Shown here: positions 24,481-35,692 of the stretch, one piece after another
Position numbering within the stretch: the stretch's first letter is position 1
Layout: each line of letters starts with the position of its first letter
NCBI RefSeq assembly: GCF_023065955.2
Contig: NW_026623100.1
Location: forward strand, 16,841,001 to 16,905,000
Source: Ursus arctos
Taxonomy: Eukaryota; Chordata; Mammalia; Carnivora; Ursidae
Reading direction: 5' to 3'
Length of the DNA stretch: 64,000 bases
Position numbers and translations under genes: made by a program
Notes under the pieces: generated by a model
Told to the model about the DNA's origin: nothing
The model's input: only the letters and a program-made list of their open reading frames with translations
Database searches by the model: none

Positions 24481-24686
24481 GGGGCACCTGGGTAGCTCAG
24501 TTGGTTAAGTGTCTGCCTTTGGCTCAGGTCATGATCCCACAGTCCTGGAACTGAGTCCCACATCAGGCTTTCTGCTCTGCAGGGATTCTGCTTCTCCCTC
24601 TGCTCCTCCCCTTGCTCTTGCTGTCTCTCTCAAATATATAAAAATCTTAAAAAAAAAAAAAAAGAAGAAGAAGGAAAGAAAAGAAA
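24481..24686 (+). mobile_element. CanSINE
   Basis: Head GGGGCACCTGGGTAGCTCAG, ending in a long A-rich tail with AAG units. Target-site duplication AAAATGAGTAGCTTA at 24466-24480 and at about 24686-24700. Inserted within the old L1-like element. Confidence 0.93.
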
Positions 24687-25464
24687 AAATGAGTAGCTTA
24701 TAATAAAAATTTACAGTCTGAGGAAACAAGGCATAATATAAGAGAATCAGCAGAATCAGACTTGCCAATAGTTCACATCTTGGAATTATCAGATATAAAA
24801 TACGAAATTTGTACATTTAATATATTCATTGATATATCCAGTGAAAATTGGTACAATGAAAGATAGATATCTGAAGAAATCCAAAAATGCAACACAGAGA
24901 GACAAGAAAATGGAAACTATAAAAGAGATTAATAAAGGGGAAAATTTTAAGAGAAAACTGAGCACCTTTAGAAGAATATCAGGTTTCAATAACAACAATG
25001 GAAGTAGAAGACCATGAAATGATATACTCAGTGGAAATAAATCTAACAACTATGACATATTCTAGTTCAACCTAGAATTCTATAGCTAGCAAAAATGTCT
25101 TTCCTAAACAATGAGTAAAATAAAGATATGCTCAGGTGAATAAAATCTGAAAGTTCAAAAGCAGACCATGCTTTACGTAGAAGGAAAATGGTCATAGCAA
25201 GTATGAGATTGAAGAAGGAGAGTAATCAAAGAGAGTGGTTAAGTATATGGGTTAATTAATAAAAATTAGCTATAAGTAATATTACTTATTTAATATTATT
25301 AGCTGTGAATAATAAAAGCTAGAACTAAAGTACCAGTTATTATAGTTATTTACCAAATATCTGTTATTTTATAAACCAGGAGGTGATTGGAGCTAGTATT
25401 CAAAAGATCTTTTTATTACTCAGATTAAAGGTAACTTTGGATTTTGATAAGAATCCATGATAAA

Positions 25465-25668
25465 GGGGCGCCTGGGTGGCTCAGTCGTTAAGCGTTGGCC
25501 TTCAGCTTGGGGCATGATCCCAGGGTCCTGGGATAGAGCCCTGCATCTGGCTCCCTGCTGGGCTGGAAGCCTGCTTCTTCCTCTCCCACTCCCCCTGCTT
25601 GTGTTCCCTCTCTCGCTGGCTGTCTGTGAAATGAAAAAATAAAATCTTTAAAAAAAAAAAAAAAAAAA
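25465..25668 (+). mobile_element. CanSINE
   Basis: Full-length, GGGGCGCCTGGGTGGCTCAG to an 18-A tail. The flanks (ccatgataaa / gggtgataaa) are only partly alike, so the duplication is uncertain. Confidence 0.92.
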
Positions 25669-26229
25669 GGATGGGTGATAAAAATTTTAAGGTAACACTT
25701 TAGTAATAGAAATAAATATGTAACTTCCAAACTAATAAATGATAAAAAATGGAACCAGGAAAAAGAAAAATCCAAAGAAGGCAAAAAAAAAAAAAAGAAA
25801 AAAGAAAGAAAGAAATATGGAGTAGAACACCAAACAAGGTGTTAGAACTAAGTATACGTATGCCTGATATTTAAAATGTTCAGCTCTATGGGGTTTAAAG
25901 CAGAGACTAGAAGGAAACGAAAGCAAAAAATATTGAAAGTAAAATGATGGAAAAAAATATACCAGGCAAATATTAGTGGAAAGAAAGCTGGCATATCATT
26001 TAAAATAGGTGTTAAAACTAGTAGAATTACTAGAGAAAAAGAATTGATACATAATGGTAAATGTTTCATTTTTACCAGGAATAATAGAAGCTTTAAATTT
26101 GTATGCAACTAATAACCATAACCACAAAAAAAGCAAAAATTAACAGAACTACTAGGAAAAATTGACTATTTTCACCAGCATAATGGGAGATTGTAATGTA
26201 TCTTCCTTACTATGTAATAAAGAAAACAG

Positions 26230-26240
26230 TCCCCCCCCCC
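26230..26240. repeat. Poly-C run
   Basis: Ten consecutive C within the old L1-like sequence, mirrored by a similar C run near 17739. Prone to length error in sequencing. Confidence 0.8.
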
Positions 26241-26673
26241 ATTGATACAAATATAGAAAATTTAAACAGTGTAATTAACAAGCTTAATTCAGTGGAGGTC
26301 TATTTCATCCAATCACTGGAAACATCAGCTGAATCATGAAAGTCAACCACATACTGGGACCAAACAAGTTTTAACACATTTCAAAGGATTAGTATCCTAT
26401 GGACCATTTAAGTTAGAAATTAGTTAGAAAAGTAATCACATGGCAATTAAGAAGCATTCTTCTAAATAACTCATGAATGAAAGAAGAAATGTTAATGGAG
26501 CTCGAACTGCTCTTTGGGAGGAGATGTTAGGTCATCCCTCAAGTTTGCTTGCAGCAAACACAACCCTGAGAAATGGCCCAAGTAAAGGCTTTTCATTCTT
26601 GGCATATCCAGCAAGAATGTTCAGGGATGCCAACGGCCAATAGCAGATTGGTTCCCACAACAGAAAGGATGCA

Positions 26674-26880
26674 TTTTTTTTTTAAGACTTATTTTATTTT
26701 AGAGAGACATCGAGGCAGATAGCAGGAGCTGGGGAAGGTGCAAGGGAGAGAGAGAGAATCCCCGAGCACACTCCCCTCTGATTGAGGAGCCCCACGCAGA
26801 ACTCGATCCCAGGACCCCAAGATCATGACCTGAGCTGAAGTCGAGTGGGATGCTTAGCCAACTGAGCCCCCCAGGTGCTC
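26674..26880 (-). mobile_element. CanSINE, diverged
   Basis: Tail tttttttttaagacttattttatttta, body gagagagagaatccccgagcac, head complement gccaactgagccccccaggtgctc. About 206 bases. No convincing target-site duplication remains. Confidence 0.88.
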
Positions 26881-26999
26881 TGAGAAGAAATTCTTAAATG
26901 AGAAACAAACTACAGTAACTTTAAAGGAAAGGGTTAATAAATTCCATCATATTAAAGTTAAGAACTTTTTCATTCATAGGCAACTAATAAGCTAAAAAG

Positions 27000-27203
27000 G
27001 GAGCGCCTGGGTGGCTCAGTCATTAAGTGTCTGCCTTCGGCTCAGGGTGTGATCCCAGGGTCCTGGGATTGAGCCCCGCATTGGGCTCCCTGCTCTGCGG
27101 GGAGCCTGCTGCTTCCTCTCCCACTCCCCCTGCTTGTGTTCCCTCTCTCACTGGTTGTCTCTCTCTCTGTCAAATAAATAAAATCTTAAAAAAAAAAAAA
27201 AAG
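27000..27203 (+). mobile_element. CanSINE
   Basis: GGAGCGCCTGGGTGGCTCAG head, intact CT body, A-tail. Target-site duplication GCTAAAAAG at 26991-26999 and 27204-27212. Confidence 0.94.
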
Positions 27204-27318
27204 GCTAAAAAGACAAACCCATCTACTAGTGCAAGATATTTGCATCACATATAAGGATTAATATACAAACAATACCAATGACTTAAATAGACAATTAGTA
27301 GAAGATATTTCTTGTATA

Positions 27319-27789
27319 CAGGTTTCTCCTGCTATCCAAAAGTTGTTCCTACAAAACCTTGGGAAGCCCAGTGTAAAGTGGAGAACCAATTACCATTAAT
27401 TTATATGGAAATTTATATGAACATTCCCAAAGCCAAAAAGTAACCTCTCCTAGGCTTTTCTGATACCTTAGGACACATCTTACCAAGGGATGCACAAAAT
27501 AAATCAAGATAAAGCCCAGAAGCCCACAGGTCCAGTGCAAAGCTATGGCAGCTTGATGCTGAGAAGCTGAGTATAAATCCCCTGGGGAAGGAGCTTGGCA
27601 GTGCCCTCTACCTTCTCAAGGGTCACACAGTCTCTATAATGCATGCTTCAAAACAGACCCCGAATGCTATTTTCACTTTGTGCCTTTTCCTTTGTGCAAA
27701 AATCCTCTTCAACAGGTACTAATGTAGGTCTTTTGTAGAAGCAAAGTAGTGTATGTAATAAGAACTTCGAAAAGCGGGGAATACCCGCG
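27319..27789. mobile_element. Tigger-like (Tc1/mariner) non-autonomous DNA transposon
   Basis: Starts CAGGTTTCTCCTGCTATCCA and ends ...GAACTTCGAAAAGCGGGGAATACCCG; the ends are imperfect inverted repeats of about 25 bases. TA dinucleotides flank both ends (27317-27318, 27790-27791), the mariner-superfamily target. Internal 'caattaccattaatttatatgg' matches what I recall of Tigger15/16-type elements. It lies inside the old L1: L1 sequence resumes with 'ggaaatgcaaattaaaac' at about 27822. No transposase ORF. Confidence 0.7.
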
Positions 27790-28340
27790 TATTCAACCCC
27801 CTCCCCATTACTAATCTGGGAAATGCAAATTAAAACACAAGGAGATGAAATTTCATAGTCATCAGGTTGGCAAAAAAATTTTTTTGATGAGTATGTGGAG
27901 TGAACAATACACATATATTCCTGGTAGCAATTTGTCATGACCAGTTAGTTAAAGTGGAAGAGAAGAATACTCTGTGACCCAATAATTCTGCCCAATATAT
28001 TTTGCCTTTAGTTGTGTACACCCTAATAAAGTTCTTGACAGTTGTATTCCAGGAGATATGAACAAAGATACCCATAACAATGCTACTTGTAATAGCCTCA
28101 AACATAAATAAATAATTGTCCTCAAGAGTATAATAAATTTTGGTATATTCATAAAGTAGAATACGAGTCATCTGTAAAAGTGAATTACTGCTGCAATAAT
28201 ATTAATGAATTTGGTTGGGGTAAGCAAGTTTTAGTACAATTCAATTTTATATGATGTTTAAAAAACAGGGCTAAAATAATGTTTAGGGATCCTAACATGG
28301 TAAAATTATAAAGAAAAAATGTTTTTGTTTGCCTAGTCTT

Positions 28341-30160
28341 TGACAGTCAATTAAAAACATAAATAAATAAAAAAATCTGTGTGGTAATAACCAACATTTT
28401 GTGTTTAGGAGGTTTCTTAGTTATTTTGGGGAAAAGAGCTATCAATAATAGTTCTTATAATACCTCTAATACCAGGGTAATATTGAAAATTCTGTACCTT
28501 AGTTTCCCTTCTCTGAGCTCTGTCAAGCATTTCCTCTCAGACCATCGTTAATACGGACCTCAGCAAAAGTGCTCTCCTCTAACTTTTTGGGAAATGATCC
28601 AAGAATTCCCATATAGAATTTTATTTTTCTTGTCCTAGAGTTGAATATCACTGTAATATTGAACATAGTATGGAAACATTGCAAAAGCAATATCTCTATT
28701 AGATATCTTTGAGAGATGCATGGGCTGCACGGATGTAAAAAAATGATCCATTTTAATCCTGAGCCCTCTTCTCAAGATACTGCCATGGCCTTAGACAGTG
28801 AAGCTATAGGCAGGGGTTGCAGAGTCCATTATACTGGGCTTGTTTGAACTCTCCACTTCTAAATTATTCTGGTCTAAAGAAATTCATTTTTTTCCTGAAA
28901 TGTAGAAGACCTGGGGTCTTAACACAAATGTGTACTTTGCAAAATTGTCTTGTACATTTACCTCCTTTTTTTGTAGCATTGTCTTGGTTTTAGGAATTGG
29001 TTTATTAGTGGATGTATTCATTACTTGGGTTATTCTAGTTACCCTCCTAAGAAATTAGAGTACAGTTTTCAAACCCCACATCATAGTCTCTTGACCCTAA
29101 TGCTTACTTTGAGTGACATTTATTTTGTGTAACAATTATGTGTGGTTTGTTGAAGTATTGTTTTTTAAAAGATTAATAAAAGGAAATGTTACATCACTAG
29201 CCCACATTTCCTTTTATTTCTTTACTTGTTCTGCTTTATGAAGCAAACTTCCATGCACATTATTAATGACCTTGTTACTAAGTGGTTTCAGTTCATTTTA
29301 AGAAGCAGTTTCTCATAAAACTAGAATTTTTTGGTATAAAACTAGAATTTTCCAAACAAAAGTAAAAGATTTTTAAGAAATTTTTGGTGTGAAATACAGG
29401 TCTTTCTGTTGTAATATTACATATTATGTATTTCTGAAGACACTAAAATATTGTGTTAGCTGACGGGTCAACTCACCTAAAACTAGGAAGCTTTGTAACC
29501 AGAACACTAAGAAAAACAAATTTTAATAAGAATATTAGAATATTTTTAAAGATGTATTTAATTTATTACAAATAAAGAAATACTACAATTTAGAATTAAA
29601 AAAAAAAAAGATGAAAATAGCCTAATGGAAGGGTATGCGAGGAAGGGTTGAAGCTACAGGGTTATGGAGGCCAGGATAAAATGCATAAAGATTTGGAGAG
29701 AAGAGCTCATTAACACTTCCAAGAAAATGCATGTGGCCAAGCTGTGCCAAGAGGAAGAACATGGGTTGAATGAGAATTGTGTACAATACTGTATTTTCAG
29801 CAGCTTGCAGCTTTCCACTATGTTAGCCTATTTTGGGTTCAGCTGTTATTACTTAGTATTGCAAAAACATAGGCTGGTAAAAATCACTTACAAACCAATG
29901 TGATTTTCACATTGTACTAAAATCTTTCCCCGATTTACCAGTGAGCTAATTTGTGTTACAGAAAAGCTTGGTAGCAGAATAGGCTGTATGAATTTAAGAG
30001 GTGTCTTCTGTTTGGGTTTTTTTTTCTTTTGTTTTTTGTTTTCTGAGGTGGCTTCTGTTTTTGACTTGAGGACTTTGGTAAGTCCATGACCTTTTCGTGA
30101 TTTGATTCTTTGTGAAGTGGAAATACTATAACTAAAAATAATCTAGCACAACCCTTTTCC
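28341..30160. other. Intron 1, nothing recognised
   Basis: AT-rich. A short echo, ataaaactagaattttt, occurs twice at about 29315 and 29336. The 79-codon frame at 29664 has no protein-like pattern. No exon supported. Confidence 0.4.
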
Positions 30161-30459
30161 CCTGTGAGTGTATTTTAATTTTTTAGTATAAAAATAATGA
30201 ACACATTAAAGGAAAACTGGTAAAGTGAACAAAAAAATTATCAAGTTGCTAATATAAACCACTTTTAGTGTTTTATATATTTTTACTTTTTCACCAATTT
30301 TTAATAAGCTTTTTTGTTTACTTGATAGTCTTCAAGAAGGTCATTTCTAATGACTAAATATTAGATTGAATAGATACACTTCAGTTTAATTAGCTGGTTC
30401 TCTATAATAAAATGTGTAAGTTGTTTATACTTTTCTGTTGTCTTTAATAATTCTTGGAT

Positions 30460-30497
<38 letters not shown>

Positions 30498-30583
30498 AAG
30501 AGGAGGAGGAAAGAATCTGTTTTTCCTATGTAGGAATATTTCACTGAAGTGACTCATAAGTGGAATTATTGGGTCAAAGAATA
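30160..30583 (-). mobile_element. Older L1 remnant, left part
   Basis: Complement of an old L1 ('ttaattagctggttctctataataaaatg', 'agtggaattattgggtcaaagaatatg'). It continues at 32512 after the younger L1 insertion. Contains a (TG)n array. Confidence 0.55.
30472..30494. repeat. (TG)n microsatellite
   Basis: Eleven to twelve TG units within the older L1. Likely polymorphic. Confidence 0.95.
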
Positions 30584-30709
30584 TGATTTTTTTAATGTGA
30601 AATATATTTGACATAGAATGTTAAACTAGTTTTGGGTATACAACATAGTGATTCAACAATCATATACATTACAAAGTCCTCATCACAATAAGTACATTAC
30701 AATATTATT

Positions 30710-30853
30710 TTTTTTAAGATTTATTTATTTTAAAGGGAGGGAGAGGGAGAGAATCCTCAAGTGGACTTCCCACTGAGTGCAGACCCCCCAAGATCATGAC
30801 CTGAGCTGAAATCAACCGTCAGACCTTAACTGACTGAGCTACCCAGGCACCCC
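30710..30853 (-). mobile_element. CanSINE, internally shortened
   Basis: 144 bases against the usual 200; part of the CT body is missing while both ends are present (tttttaagatttatttatttt ... actgagctacccaggcacccc). Perfect 19-bp target-site duplication AGTACATTACAATATTATT at 30691-30709 and 30854-30872. Confidence 0.95.
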
Positions 30854-31974
30854 AGTACATTACAATATTATTGACTATATTCCTTGTTCTATACTTTTCA
30901 TCCCCGTGACTTATTTTATAACTGGAAGTTTGTGTTTCTTAATCCCTTTCACCATTTCACCCATCCCTCCATACTCTTCCTTTTAGTAACAACCAGTTCT
31001 TCATATTTATGAGTCTGTTTCTCTTTTATTGATGTTATTTGTTTTGTTTTGTTTTTTAGATTCCATATGTAAGTGAAATCATATGGTTTTTGTCTTTCTG
31101 TGTCTGACTTCTTCACTTTGCATAATGTCCTCTCAGTCTATCCATGTTGTCACAAGTGGCAAGATTTCATTCCTTTTTATGGCTGAGTAATATTCCATTA
31201 CTTATCTATACCATATTTTATTTATCCATTCATCTACCAGTGGACTCTTAAGTTGCTTCTATATCTTGGCTATTGTAGGTAATGCTGCAGTAAACATAGG
31301 GGTGCATGTATCTTTTTGAATTAGTGTTTTTGTTTTCTTCAAGTAAATACTCAGAAGTGGAATTACAGGATCCTATGGTACTAATATTTTTAATTTTTCA
31401 AGGAACCTCAGTACTGTTTTCCACAGTGGCTATAACAATTTATATCTCACCAGTAGTGCATGAGAGTTCCCTTTTCTCCATGTCCTCACCAATACTTGTT
31501 ATTTCTTATCTTTCTGACACTAGCCATTCTGTCTGGTATAAGGTTATATCTCATTCTGGTTCTGATTTGCGTTTCCCTCATGGTTAGTGATGTTGGGCAT
31601 CTTTTCATGTGTCTGTTGTCCATCTGTATGTCTTTGGAAAAATGTCTATTCAGGTCCTCTGCCCAGTTTTAATTGGATTATTTGGGGATTTTTTGGTGGT
31701 GGTGTATGAGTTCCTTATATATTTTGAATATTTAACCCCTTAACGTGTATATTATTTGCAAAAATTTTCTCCCATTCAGTGGAGAAAACCTTTTATCTTG
31801 TTTATGGTTTCCTTTGCTCTGCAAAAACTTTTTAGTTTGATGTAGCCCTGTTGTTTATTTTTGCTTTTTTTTCCCTTGCCTGAGAAGACAGATCCAGAAA
31901 AATATAGTTGATGCCTAAGGGATTACTGACTGTTTTCTTTTAGGAATCTTCTGGTTTCAGGTTTTACATTTAGG

Positions 31975-32199
31975 TCTTTAATCTATTTTTAGCTTATTTT
32001 TGTGTATAGTTTAAGAAAGTGGTCCAGTTTCATTCTTATGAATGTAGCTGTCCAGTTTCCCAGCACCATTTATCGAAGAGGCTTTCTTTAATCTATTTTT
32101 AGCTTATTTTTGTGTATAGTTTAAGAAAGTGGTCCAGTTTCATTCTTATGAATGTAGCTGTCCAGTTTCCCAGCACCATTTATCAAAGAGGCTTTCTTT
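31975..32199. repeat. 110-bp tandem duplication inside the L1
   Basis: 31975-32089 and 32085-32199 match over 115 bases with period 110 and one difference, CG to CA at 32074/32184. The copies overlap by a short TCTTT shared at the junction. Confidence 0.95.
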
Positions 32200-32217
32200 T
32201 CTCCTTTGTTGTAGATT

Positions 32218-32415
32218 TTTTTTTTTTTAAGAGTTTATTTATTTATTTGACAGAGATAGAGACAGCCCTAAGAGAGGGAACACAAGCAGGGGGAGTGGGA
32301 GAGGAAGAAGCAGGCTCATAGTGGAGAAGCCTGATGTGGGGCTCGATCCCATAACGCCGGGATCACGCCCTGAGCCGAAGGCAGAGGCTTAACCGCTATG
32401 CCACCCAGGCGCCCC
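32218..32415 (-). mobile_element. CanSINE, young
   Basis: Full-length. Perfect 16-bp target-site duplication TCCTTTGTTGTAGATT at 32202-32217 and 32416-32431. Inserted in the L1 just after its tandem duplication. Confidence 0.96.
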
Positions 32416-32511
32416 TCCTTTGTTGTAGATTAATTGACCATATGTGTGTGGATTTATTTCTGGGTTCTCAATTCCGTTCCATTGATCTATGAATTATTGG
32501 GTCAAAGAATA

Positions 32512-32830
32512 CAACATTTTTAATGATTCTTGGTACATATTGCCAGTTAGCATTCCAATATGGCACTAGTTCCTTGCCCAAAATCATGTATTAAGTATAA
32601 TATTTTTTTAAACCACTGTTAATTTGGACAAAAGTAGATATTAATTTTATTACTAATATTTGTGCTTACTGCATACCAGGCACTGTGCCAAATACATTGT
32701 CATATTTAATATCACATTTGTGTTTTGCTTTGAGTTTCTTTGATATCAGTGAAGTTGGGTATTTTCTAATATATGTTTGCTATTTATATACTTATTTTTT
32801 TTGTGAGAAAAGATGATTTACCTCTTTATT
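32512..32830 (-). mobile_element. Older L1 remnant, right part
   Basis: Continuation of the L1 split at 30583: 'tggtacatattgccagttagcattcc' then 'tttgctttgagtttctttgatatcagtgaagttgggta'. A MIR/L2-like phrase ('gcataccaggcactgtgcc') interrupts near 32660-32715. Confidence 0.55.
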
Positions 32831-32877
32831 GTGGTGGACTTCGTATTCTAAGTGAATGGTGTCCAGAAGTATACTCT

Positions 32878-32976
32878 AAAAGGGTAGTGTAGAAACAGCT
32901 CTTCTTCTGTCCTTGAAAATACAGTCATAGTTCAAACCTTCCTAAGAGAATGTCAGCCTCTCAGTGTCAGTACTTG
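32878..32976. repeat. Duplicated intronic segment, copy C
   Basis: Pairs with 34819-34914. Shared blocks are CTTGAAAATACAGT, AGAGAATG and CAGTGTCAGTACTTG with a four-base gap between them; about 80% alike by eye. Confidence 0.65.
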
Positions 32977-33234
32977 TTTTTTAACTTTGCTTGGCTGTGT
33001 ACTTTGTGTCATCTTTGGCATATATGCTGACATAATATTGTTTTACATCTTAAAGTAATGAGATTTTATTCTAAACTTGTAATTCAGAGGAATAACATAT
33101 TTGCAACCATCTGAATTAATTTCTGAGGAGAATATATGTTATTCTTATATCTGTCAACAGTATCTGTCTTAATTAGTATTGCTAAAAATATAAGTTACTT
33201 AAGAGATTGAGTGTACTCTAATGGACAAAGAACT

Positions 33235-33475
33235 TGAATATTAAACTCAGTCCGGTTTATAATTTTGGCTCTACTGTTTATTGGTTTTAGAACTTTAGGC
33301 AAATGGCTTACTTCACTTTCATTTCCTTATTAATAAAGTGAACTTCAGTTTTCTGATTGTTACCAGTTAGGATGTTTTCTACCATTAAGGATTTTCTTTT
33401 AAAATAGAGTAATTCTTAAAGGCAGGTGACACAGCACTTGGTACAGAGTAGACATATATGTTGATGTAAGTTCAT
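33235..33475 (+). mobile_element. MIR SINE remnant
   Basis: 'ggctctactgtttattggttttagaactttaggcaa', 'catttccttattaataaagtgaac', 'gcacttggtacagagtagac' follow MIR order. Diverged. Confidence 0.55.
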
Positions 33476-34221
33476 TTCAGTTTGAAGTGATTATAATTGG
33501 AATGCCTATTCATGCCCAACATTTTGTTAAGATTCATTAGGAATACAAAAGTAAAAAACTTACACATTATGGAATTCATGGCTGCGAAGAAAGGACCATA
33601 CACAGAACTAAGTAGCAGTGCAAAGTAAGTAGAGATTTTAAAGCCTATAGCATAGCATCTATAATAGAGTAAAATCTCAGTAAGTGTTAGCTACTGATAT
33701 TTGGTACTCTGATTTCTATACGTGATTGAAGATAAATGGAGATAGAGGTGAAAGGCAAAAGTAGAACATTGGAAATCAGTCATTGCCTTCTTTGAACGTT
33801 GACTGCTAAGAGTGTTTGGGTTTTTTTTTTTTTAAAAGGAAGCAAGATATTCTTAATGAACTCTGATTGATCACATTTTTTAAATTCTCTGTGGGCAGAG
33901 AGACTTTGGTAAAGTGAATAATTTGGTCAGCTACACAGGACAGAATGTCATCTCTGAAATACACTATGTGCACATATGCACGCACACATGTGCATGTGTT
34001 TATGAATATGTGGTTTTCATAATTGCTGAAATACAAACCAAATTATTACAGTTTGATCTTTTCCTTTATAAAGTGTCTTGGCATTTCAAATTATAGTTAC
34101 AGGTGTAAGTAAGAGAGGTAGGAACTGGATATGGAGAGAACAGTAGTAAGACTTAAAATAAATAGGATTGGGTCATTAGTATTCACTGGTGATGAGTTTT
34201 CATTCTTACCAGGATAATGTA

Positions 34222-34450
34222 TTAGTTAGAGTTGTGGTTCTGAAGTCAGCTGCCCAGGTTTAAATTCTGTTGTTGCCCATTACTAACCAGATAAGCTAAA
34301 ACAGGATGCTTAACCTCTGAGTCATTTTCCTCATTTGTAAAATTGGGTTAATAATAGTGCCTACTTCATAGGATTTAATTGATGGTTAATTGAGATATAG
34401 TTTGTGGTATTTAGCACAATACCTGGCCCCCAAAATATTAGCTGATGCTG
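34222..34450 (+). mobile_element. MIR SINE
   Basis: 'gttctgaagtcagctgcccaggtttaaattctg', 'aacctctgagtcattttcctcatttgtaaaattggg', 'taatagtgcctacttcatagg', 'acaatacctggcccccaaaatatta' match MIR end to end. Confidence 0.8.
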
Positions 34451-34818
34451 TTGATAATTTGAGACTACATCTATTAATTGCTGCCAGATTCCAGACAGAT
34501 TCTTCTACATGTAAAATTGACTGGTTTTCATAGTTCTTGGAGTAACCTGCCAGCCTTGTTCTAAGTAAAATAAAACTGTGGGGATACTTCTCTTATTTCA
34601 GTTCTATAAGCATAAGTAGATTGAATAGGATAATGGAAGACATAGAAAGTTTTTCACTGAATTTATAAATGAGGTACTTTTAAGAACCACTAAAAATTAA
34701 TTTAATAGTACATTACTTATATCACTTTTCTCTTTGGTCAATTATTTTCCTGTGATATGTTTTTTGCATTGAAGTATGTTTCAAAAGCAAAACAAAAGAC
34801 ATTTGAGAAAATAGAGGT

Positions 34819-34914
34819 AAAAAAGGATAGTTTAGAAATTGCTTTCTTTCCTTCTTGAAAATACAGTGCTAATTCAAATTTTAGAGAATGCCAGTCTTTC
34901 AGTGTCAGTACTTG
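34819..34914. repeat. Duplicated intronic segment, copy D
   Basis: Partner of 32878-32976, 1.9 kb away in the same orientation and about 0.8 kb upstream of exon 2. Confidence 0.65.
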
Positions 34915-35109
34915 ATGAGATGATATAGAATTCACTTAAAATATTGAATGTACTAAAGAAAAAAATTTATAGTAAATAATAATTTTGCTGATAACAAATT
35001 TAGTGAATAAGAAATGTTTATTTTTAGTATAATCTATAAAAATATTAGAAATCATTTATCTCTTTATAGTAAATATTTCAGATTTGAGGAAAGGGTTTGT
35101 TTGGAATTA

Positions 35110-35270
35110 TTGTTTAAGCAATATTTTAAATTTGGCCTAATACTGAATTTAAATTTAATTATTAAATAAACAATTGTTTGAATTTAAATTTATTGAATTT
35201 AATTATAATTTATTAAATAAATTTATAATTTATTAAATTTATTAAATTTAAATTTGGTTATTTTCTATAT
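35110..35270. repeat. AT-only low-complexity block before exon 2
   Basis: About 130 of these bases are almost pure A/T, built from overlapping TTTAAATTT, TTATTAAAT and AATTTATAATTT words, many self-complementary. It lies 0.4-0.6 kb upstream of the exon 2 acceptor. Confidence 0.75.
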
Positions 35271-35692
35271 TGAGTAAGGTCATAGATCCTCAAAATGCAT
35301 GGATTATAAAGTTTTATAATTCAAAGAAATTCTGCTCATTTTTAATAATAATAACCATTACTTACTAGGCTGTTACTATAGGCTGGGGTCTTTGGTAAGT
35401 ATTCAAAATACATTATTTACTTTTCTTAATATCACTCATACATATGGTGTTACAATGCTGTATTTTATTTACAGCATTATAATGTATTATAATACAAATA
35501 ATATGAAATAAGTTCTTTTCCTTATATTGTAAGCTTTAATGTTTTGTTGTACAAATATTGTGCTTAAATGTTATGTAGGATAATTAGTTGCAAAATTTCT
35601 GATTTGGTGATATTTAAATATGTATTTTCTTTTTCCATGAGCTTAAGAATCTTAAGTATTATATTGATTGACAATTGTTTTCTTTATTGCAG

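Larger units (their letters stand above)
23840..28340 (+). mobile_element. Old L1/HAL1-like LINE remnant, heavily interrupted
   Basis: Ordered phrases of an ancient L1 run along the + strand: a 5' part ('caacctttctgctgaaaacagcctaaa'), a middle ('caacctagaattctatagctagcaaaaatgtctttcc'), 'gtcaaccacatactgggaccaaacaag', then the 3' reverse-transcriptase region ('gggaaatgcaaattaaaacacaagg', 'aatagcctcaaacataaataaat', 'ttttggtatattcataaagtagaata'). Four CanSINEs and a Tigger-like element interrupt it. It may be two related fragments rather than one insertion. No intact ORF. Confidence 0.65.
30584..32490 (-). mobile_element. 5'-truncated L1 insertion
   Basis: Complement of an L1 3' UTR and ORF2 C-terminal half: 'ggctgagtaatattccatta', 'ggctattgtaggtaatgctgcagtaaacatagg', 'cagaagtggaattacaggatc', 'ctgtccagtttcccagcaccatttatc'. 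A perfect 21-bp target-site duplication beginning GAATTATTGGG flanks it (30563-30583 and 32491-32511). Two CanSINEs and a 110-bp tandem duplication have since arisen inside. Frames are broken, so no functional ORF2. Confidence 0.92.

Noticed and set aside
31306..31672. Open frames of 70-93 codons in sense over the L1 at 31 kb
   Set aside because: They read the antisense strand of a truncated L1. The L1 ORF2 itself lies on the other strand and is interrupted.
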